This document shows, piece by piece, positions 5,037 to 8,966 of a DNA stretch of 8,966 nt. How positions within the stretch are numbered: the stretch's first letter is position 1; each line of letters opens with the position of its first letter. Position numbers and translations under genes: made by a program. Origin of the DNA: Rhodocyclaceae bacterium (GTDB lineage: Bacteria; Pseudomonadota; Gammaproteobacteria; Burkholderiales; Rhodocyclaceae). Under the pieces are notes generated by a model. It made no database searches. It was not told the origin of the DNA and saw only the letters and a program-made list of their open reading frames with translations. The stretch covers positions 1 to 8,966 of the forward strand of contig JALRGK010000201.1 in assembly GCA_023253415.1 (NCBI GenBank), in the 5' to 3' direction.

Positions 5037-5831
5037 ATGTCGGAAAAGACAACAACAGCATCATCCGTGATTATCGAGCAAACCCTGCAGGGTAAGCCTG
5101 TACAAGCGCCCTCGCTGCATATTTCATGGGCACGGCATCAGGACGAAGTTGAAGAAGCACAGCGGTTGCGCTACAAAGTCTTTGTGGAAGAAATGGGCGC
5201 TTGCCTGCCTAAGGCAAAGGACGGCCTGGATCAGGATCTGTTCGATGCCTGGTGTGATCACCTGATCGTGCGTGACGAGGAAACACTACGTGTCGTCGGC
5301 ACCTATCGGGTGCTCACCCCTCACCAGGCAAGCAAACTCGGTAGCCTATATTCTGAAACAGAGTTTGATCTCACCCGTCTTGCCCATCTACGCCCCAAAA
5401 TGATCGAGTTAGGTCGCTCATGTGTCCACCAGGACTACCGCACGGGGAGTGTCATCATGGCGCTCTGGAGCGGCATCGGTCGCTATATGGTGTCTGGTGG
5501 TTACGAAAGCATGCTGGGTTGTGCCAGTGTGTCGATGGCAGATGGCGGCCACTACGCAGCGAGCCTGTATCACAAGCTTTGCGAGACGCATCTGGCAGAC
5601 ATCGAGTACCGAGCCTTTCCCCGCCTGGCACTCCCGGTAGAAAGCTTGAACCAGGGCCTCAATGTGGAACCGCCGCCACTCGTTAAAGGCTACCTTCGCC
5701 TGGGTGCAAAGATCTGTGGTGCACCGGCCTGGGATGCGGATTTCAATACCGCTGATTTTCTGACACTTATGCGGCTATCCGAACTGCATCCCCGCTATGC
5801 CCGCCACTTTCTGGGCGAGCATGCGGTTTAA
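5037..5831 (+). CDS. olsB: OlsB-like GNAT acyltransferase (ornithine-lipid synthesis)
   Basis: A 264-residue GNAT-fold acyltransferase of the OlsB/haemolysin-like group (Acetyltransf_5 type). Visible landmarks are AQRLRYKVFVEEMGA (41-55), VVGTYRVL (86-93), the core ELGRSCVHQDYRTG (124-137) with the acyl-donor-binding strand and turn, YESMLGCASVSMADG (156-170), and the C-terminal block LVKGYLRLGAKICG (215-228) then WDADFNTADFL. OlsB attaches a 3-hydroxyacyl chain from acyl-ACP to the alpha-amino group of ornithine, giving lyso-ornithine lipid; a second acyltransferase (OlsA), not in this window, completes the lipid. Ornithine lipids replace phospholipids when phosphate is short. The Pho-box array directly upstream and the PlcP/Agt-like genes support this role. 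Ornithine as the amino acid is inferred; related enzymes acylate other amino acids. Confidence 0.8.
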   Translation: MSEKTTTASSVIIEQTLQGKPVQAPSLHISWARHQDEVEEAQRLRYKVFVEEMGACLPKAKDGLDQDLFDAWCDHLIVRDEETLRVVGTYRVLTPHQASKLGSLYSETEFDLTRLAHLRPKMIELGRSCVHQDYRTGSVIMALWSGIGRYMVSGGYESMLGCASVSMADGGHYAASLYHKLCETHLADIEYRAFPRLALPVESLNQGLNVEPPPLVKGYLRLGAKICGAPAWDADFNTADFLTLMRLSELHPRYARHFLGEHAV

Positions 5832-5838
5832 TTGGGGA

Positions 5839-6261
5839 CTACTTACCCGTACAGCCCGAGGGTACGTATTTCTGCTCAAGGGCTGTCGTACACGTCCAGC
5901 CGGTAATGGTCGCATTGGCTACGGTACCGGTATAAACGATGGTCTTACCATCCACATTTTTATCAATACCCTTCAATGCGACGGTCACTGTCGCACTGCT
6001 GGCATTTCCGCCTGATGTAACACTTTCAACATATTGAGTACTACCCGAACACAGATTATTGGGTACGCTGGTGGCGCCACTCTGCACAGCCTCTGTCACC
6101 GATACCTTACAGGCGGAGGCTGCAAGCAGACCTTCAGAGACTTTAGCGCGAATCGTATAGTTCTGATAAGCAGGCAGTGCTACAGCACCAAGAATACCTA
6201 CGATGGCAATCACAACCATCAGCTCGATCAGGGTAAAACCTGCTTGCAACGAATTGCGCAT
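5839..6261 (-). CDS. pilA: Type IV pilin, PilA/PilE-like major pilin
   Basis: A 140-residue type IVa prepilin. The short leader MRNSLQAG is followed by the cleavage and N-methylation site G8/F9 and the conserved helix FTLIELMVVIAIVGILGAVA, with the essential Glu at mature position 5. The variable domain contains four cysteines (51, 71, 124, 137). The last pair, Cys124 and Cys137, would form the C-terminal disulphide loop typical of pilins. It is processed by PilD and assembled into surface fibres used for adhesion, twitching or DNA uptake. The start is ATG 6261, with GGAG 6 nt upstream; the frame continues to a TTG at 6273, which is less likely. The gene starts 39 bp after the ornithine cyclodeaminase-like gene, and I find no clear sigma-54 promoter in that gap. 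Confidence 0.93.
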   Translation of the reverse strand: MRNSLQAGFTLIELMVVIAIVGILGAVALPAYQNYTIRAKVSEGLLAASACKVSVTEAVQSGATSVPNNLCSGSTQYVESVTSGGNASSATVTVALKGIDKNVDGKTIVYTGTVANATITGWTCTTALEQKYVPSGCTGK

Positions 6262-6267
6262 ACATAT

Positions 6268-6271
6268 CTCC
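6268..6271 (-). promoter_or_regulatory. Shine-Dalgarno fixing the pilin start
   Basis: GGAG on the minus strand lies 6 nt before ATG 6261. This gives an eight-residue leader, the normal length for a type IVa prepilin. Confidence 0.75.
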
Positions 6272-6300
6272 AATAAAAACCTTAAAGTCCTAGGGGCATC

Positions 6301-7299
6301 TTAACGCATCGCGGCATCCGCCGCAAAAGCGATGGGTAACTCAGTGCCCAGCCCTCGCTCGATGGCACGTTCCAGCACCTTCAGCGCAACCGCCATATCC
6401 TGAACCGCCAAACCCTGGGATTCAAAGATGCTGATACCTTGTGTATTGGGGTTGATCTGCACACGACCGGTAATAACATCACCAAGCTCGATTAATTGCC
6501 GAGGCAGCAAACGCCCTTTCTCTAGCAATGGCAATAGATCACCCGACTCCCGCAATGCCGTTTCCACGGTATCCACCACGATCGGGCAGCCTTTACGGAT
6601 GAGATCCTCCGGTAACTCGCGACGTATCAGCGCATTGCTACCAGCTGCATTGAGGTGTGTACCCGGATTCACCCATTCTGCTTGCAATACAGGTGAACTA
6701 CTGGTCGTAATGGTGCCCACCACATCCGCAGCACCCACAGCATCGGCGGCGGCATCCATAGACACCGATACGATCAGTCGATCGGGAAACTCTTGCTGCA
6801 TCCTTGCCACAAATGCATCCCTTTTTTCAGTATTCCGGGCAATGACAGAAACTTTTTCGATTGGCAGCACCGATAACTGCGCGGCAAGGTGGCCTTCTGC
6901 TTGCCAACCTGACCCGAAAATCGCCAACTCGTGCGCATGAGGGTTGGCTAACCAGCGAGAGGCCACACCCGATGCGGCACCCGTACGGATCATGCCCAGC
7001 AAATCTGCAGAAATCATGGCGCGTAATGCGCCACTTGCACCGTCATAAAGATGAATCAGAAAACGATTACCTGCACGGCTGCTGGTGTAGGCTTTAAAAC
7101 CTGTGACAGACACACCTGACTGATCGGTATAACTGGCCTGCAGCAGATGCAATGCCAGTTTCGGGGTCCGCGTCCGTTGCCGAGGCAGATCCTGGGCCCG
7201 CCCCTCTGTTAAGGCACGGTGCGCATCCTCTACCGCTGCAATCGCCAGCGGCATATCCAACGCTTTGCGAACGTCAGATTCAGTCAGATACAACGCCAT
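6301..7299 (-). CDS. Ornithine cyclodeaminase/mu-crystallin-family NAD(P)-dependent protein
   Basis: A 332-residue member of the ornithine cyclodeaminase/mu-crystallin family, at normal length. Substrate-side motifs include GFKAY (67-71, with the conserved Lys69) and LLGMIRTGAASGVA (100-113, Arg105). The Rossmann nucleotide site is LAIFGSGWQAEGHL (125-138). The segment LNAAGSNALIRREL (216-229) aligns with the LNA-x-GGD-x6-EL stretch of true ornithine cyclodeaminase, but the catalytic Asp is Asn222 here. That argues against a classical ammonia-releasing conversion of ornithine to proline. Relatives include alanine dehydrogenase and ketimine or pyrroline-carboxylate reductases, so a reductase or dehydrogenase role is as likely. 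A strong Shine-Dalgarno (GGGGAGG) lies 5 nt before ATG 7299. The gene follows the membrane-protein gene by 26 bp, probably in the same operon. Confidence 0.85.
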   Translation of the reverse strand: MALYLTESDVRKALDMPLAIAAVEDAHRALTEGRAQDLPRQRTRTPKLALHLLQASYTDQSGVSVTGFKAYTSSRAGNRFLIHLYDGASGALRAMISADLLGMIRTGAASGVASRWLANPHAHELAIFGSGWQAEGHLAAQLSVLPIEKVSVIARNTEKRDAFVARMQQEFPDRLIVSVSMDAAADAVGAADVVGTITTSSSPVLQAEWVNPGTHLNAAGSNALIRRELPEDLIRKGCPIVVDTVETALRESGDLLPLLEKGRLLPRQLIELGDVITGRVQINPNTQGISIFESQGLAVQDMAVALKVLERAIERGLGTELPIAFAADAAMR

Positions 7300-7325
7300 T
7301 ACGACCTCCCCTTATAACACGTTGC

Positions 7326-7964
7326 TCATTTTAACGCGGGATGGCAGACCCGTTTAAGCACCCAATGCGACGGCAAAAAAACAAGGAACACCAGCATCAC
7401 CTGCAACAACACAAACCACACCGGTTCAGGCATCCAGGTCTGTGCAACCTGATCGCTAAAGCCGTATACATAGTTGATATTTACGGGCAGGGCCGGGTTA
7501 TCCGCTGGCACCGGTGGGCCAGGCATAAAGAAATAACACACATACAGCGAGGTAAACGCCATCACCATCCAGAGCGGCAATCCGCGTTGATCATAGCCAG
7601 TTCGCCTTAATAGCCATATCAGGAGGAATGGAAGCCAGAAGTGAAAGAACGATAGGAAACGAACATGCAGCGGTATAGACGACTGAAACATATACTCTGT
7701 CATCCCTGTCACAGGGTGCCCAACGAGTGACGAGAGAAAATCCAGCGCCCATAACAATTGGGGTAACAGGATTCCGACTGCCGCTGCCGAAACGAGCAAG
7801 GCACTTTCCCGCCACATGGCAAGCAACGTCAGCAGTAAAGCCATGTCACAGAAAAACAGAAAATTGGTTGGTCCATAGGTAACCCAGTAAATAGGCACCA
7901 GAACGGCAACATAGGCCGTCAGTATGAGTTTTGCCCACAGCGGGATATGTGTCATATGCCTCAT
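7326..7964 (-). CDS. Multi-pass membrane protein of unknown function
   Basis: A 212-residue, very hydrophobic protein with about six predicted membrane segments (near residues 10-30, 34-50, 54-76, 99-117, 127-147 and 178-198). It is rich in Trp, Phe and Pro, with TYGPTNFLFFCD (29-40) and FFMPGPPVPADNPALPVNINYVYG (145-168) as the most distinctive segments. I do not recognise a catalytic motif or a named family with certainty. The start ATG at 7964 overlaps the stop of the upstream phosphoribosyltransferase gene by 4 bp (ATGA), implying translational coupling; a second in-frame ATG at 7955 is an alternative. A link with the phosphoribosyltransferases is suggested only by this coupling. Confidence 0.75.
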   Translation of the reverse strand: MRHMTHIPLWAKLILTAYVAVLVPIYWVTYGPTNFLFFCDMALLLTLLAMWRESALLVSAAAVGILLPQLLWALDFLSSLVGHPVTGMTEYMFQSSIPLHVRFLSFFHFWLPFLLIWLLRRTGYDQRGLPLWMVMAFTSLYVCYFFMPGPPVPADNPALPVNINYVYGFSDQVAQTWMPEPVWFVLLQVMLVFLVFLPSHWVLKRVCHPALK

Positions 7965-8587
7965 GATTGTTTTAACAACGACACTGCAGTATCGTCGGAC
8001 ACCTGTGAAAAGTCTCGGTAAAACTGCCCTACCCCTTGAAAATCTGTTTCAATCGCCAGGCAGATTAATTCATCACAGCGCTCACGGATGCGTGATGCCG
8101 CTTCAGCTGACGCTACCGGCACAGCACAAATCAGTCGGGCTGGGTGGCGGTCACGCACCTCCGCCAATGCCGCACGCATCGTCGCCCCAGTCGCCAAACC
8201 ATCATCGACAACAATAACGGTTCGACCCTGCGGGTTCATTGACGGACAGACGCTCGTATACAACGCTCTCCGACGATGAATAGTTTCCAGTTGTATTGCC
8301 GCCTCCTTGTTCACATAGGCCTGGTCTGCGCCAGCCCGATCGGCAAAGTCCGCCACAAATACCTTGCCAGATTCACCGACAGACCCGACCGCAAATTCAG
8401 GGTTGAACGGCGCACCGATTTTGCGAACCAGCACCACATCCAGATCTCCCGCCAAGTCATCCGCGACAACCCGGCCCAATGGCACACCGCCACGTGGAAT
8501 CGCGAGCACCAGAGGCCGCGCATCACGATAAGCCGCTAATGCATTGGCCAAACGCCGGCCAGCGTCGAAACGATCATCAAACAGCAT
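7961..8587 (-). CDS. Phosphoribosyltransferase-domain protein (COG1926-type)
   Basis: A 208-residue type I phosphoribosyltransferase fold. The N-terminal part has PLVLAIPRGGVPLGRVVA (25-42), which holds the pyrophosphate loop, and DVVLVRKIGAPFNPEFAVGS (50-69). The PRPP-binding signature is VIVVDDGLATGATMRAAL (124-141). Proteins of this group act on unidentified substrates and are often called predicted phosphoribosyltransferases. The start ATG 8587 overlaps the end of the preceding gene by 11 bp. The 3' end overlaps the membrane-protein gene by 4 bp, so the three are almost certainly co-translated. The substrate is unknown. Confidence 0.85.
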   Translation of the reverse strand: MLFDDRFDAGRRLANALAAYRDARPLVLAIPRGGVPLGRVVADDLAGDLDVVLVRKIGAPFNPEFAVGSVGESGKVFVADFADRAGADQAYVNKEAAIQLETIHRRRALYTSVCPSMNPQGRTVIVVDDGLATGATMRAALAEVRDRHPARLICAVPVASAEAASRIRERCDELICLAIETDFQGVGQFYRDFSQVSDDTAVSLLKQS

Positions 8588-8966
8588 CGTCCAGTCTCAA
8601 AAGCTCAATCTGGAATAACGGCTCATAGGGCGGCACATGACACTCCACCACATCACCGGGCGCCACTTGTAGATGCACCCCCACCACATCCGCCTTGATC
8701 GGCAACTGCGTCACATGGCGATCCGCCAGCACCGCCGCATAAATCGCTCGCGGCGACTTGGCATTCAACCATTCAATCACCCGAAGCAGCGAGCTACCGG
8801 TATAGAGTACATCGTCCACGACCAGCAAGGTATAACCCTGCAAATCCAGTTCGGCCTGACCGGCAGATTCTGTCAGTTTGGTTTCAGGATGCAACAACTT
8901 CAGGTCGTCCGCATAGCGCTTGACCTTCAGATCCAAACGCAGGGGCTCCGGCAATTTGAATTGCCG
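8577..8966 (-). CDS. PyrR-like phosphoribosyltransferase, partial (cut by the right edge)
   Basis: The reverse-strand frame is open to the window edge, giving 130 visible residues. The PRPP signature TLLVVDDVLYTGSSLLRVI is clear and resembles PyrR and hypoxanthine-type phosphoribosyltransferases (VDDVLYTG). It is followed by VLADRHVTQLPIKADVVGV, a typical PyrR-like stretch. The pyrophosphate-loop part normally found before the first conserved basic segment (LDLKVKRY) is not present, so the real start lies beyond the window. A TTG at 8954 could be read as a start but would give a protein lacking that loop. The 3' end overlaps the next phosphoribosyltransferase gene by 11 bp. Whether it regulates pyr genes or salvages a base cannot be told. 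Confidence 0.82.
   Translation of the reverse strand, partial: RQFKLPEPLRLDLKVKRYADDLKLLHPETKLTESAGQAELDLQGYTLLVVDDVLYTGSSLLRVIEWLNAKSPRAIYAAVLADRHVTQLPIKADVVGVHLQVAPGDVVECHVPPYEPLFQIELLRLDDAV

Noticed and set aside
5844..5866. Hairpin near the end of pilA as a terminator
   Set aside because: The possible stems are only 5 bp with 9-11 nt loops, there is no T-run, and they lie inside the pilin coding sequence.
6311..6324. GCGGC-ATCC-GCCGC hairpin at the end of the ornithine cyclodeaminase-like gene
   Set aside because: It is a short stem in coding sequence with no T-run on either strand, so there is no support for termination.
1..8966. Mobile elements, CRISPR, tRNA or other RNA genes
   Set aside because: I saw no transposase, integrase, spaced repeats, attachment sites or tRNA-like folds. 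The only phased repeats are the 11-bp and 22-bp Pho-type units.

Overview
The window looks like chromosomal DNA from a Gram-negative proteobacterium, most likely a betaproteobacterium or a close gammaproteobacterial relative. The clues are a type IVa pilin, an AlgP-like Lys/Ala/Pro-rich DNA-binding protein, an OlsB-like acyltransferase and PhoB-type promoters. The taxon is an inference from general protein character. I see no tRNA, rRNA, insertion sequence, CRISPR array or phage gene, and no gene-free stretch longer than about 150 bases.

Left part (1-1096, minus strand). An ArsR-family repressor with a C-terminal cysteine cluster runs off the left edge. Upstream of it lies the gene for a histone H1-like protein carrying a ribbon-helix-helix-like domain, closed by a rho-independent terminator. 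Its divergent neighbour is a CorA/ZntB-type metal transporter (1097-2122, plus).

Centre (2180-5831, plus). This is the most interesting part. A metallophosphoesterase resembling the phosphate-starvation phospholipase C PlcP is followed by a GT4 glycosyltransferase resembling the diacylglycerol glycosyltransferase Agt, then diacylglycerol kinase DgkA, a SixA-like histidine phosphatase, and an OlsB-like ornithine-lipid acyltransferase. Together they fit a membrane-lipid remodelling locus: phospholipid head groups are removed to free phosphate, the diacylglycerol is glycosylated or re-phosphorylated, and phosphorus-free ornithine lipid is made.

The promoters support this. Direct repeats of (C/T)GTCA(C/T) with exact 11-bp periodicity, the signature of PhoB boxes, occur before olsB (four half-sites), before the plcP-like gene (half-sites 22 bp apart in a 22-bp tandem repeat) and before the arsR-like gene (an almost canonical 18-bp box). 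In all three, a -10-like hexamer starts exactly 10 nt after the last half-site. The arsR and olsB promoters share CGATAGAGTT there. The arsR and plcP starts both lie 7 nt after the hexamer with no Shine-Dalgarno sequence, suggesting leaderless mRNAs. A fourth, reversed pair of half-sites overlaps the corA start codon.

Right part (5839-8966, minus). A compact gene run reads leftward: a PyrR-like phosphoribosyltransferase (cut by the right edge), a second phosphoribosyltransferase, a multi-pass membrane protein, an ornithine cyclodeaminase/mu-crystallin-family protein and a type IV pilin. The first three overlap by 11 and 4 bp. The pilin gene converges on olsB with only 7 bp between the stop codons.
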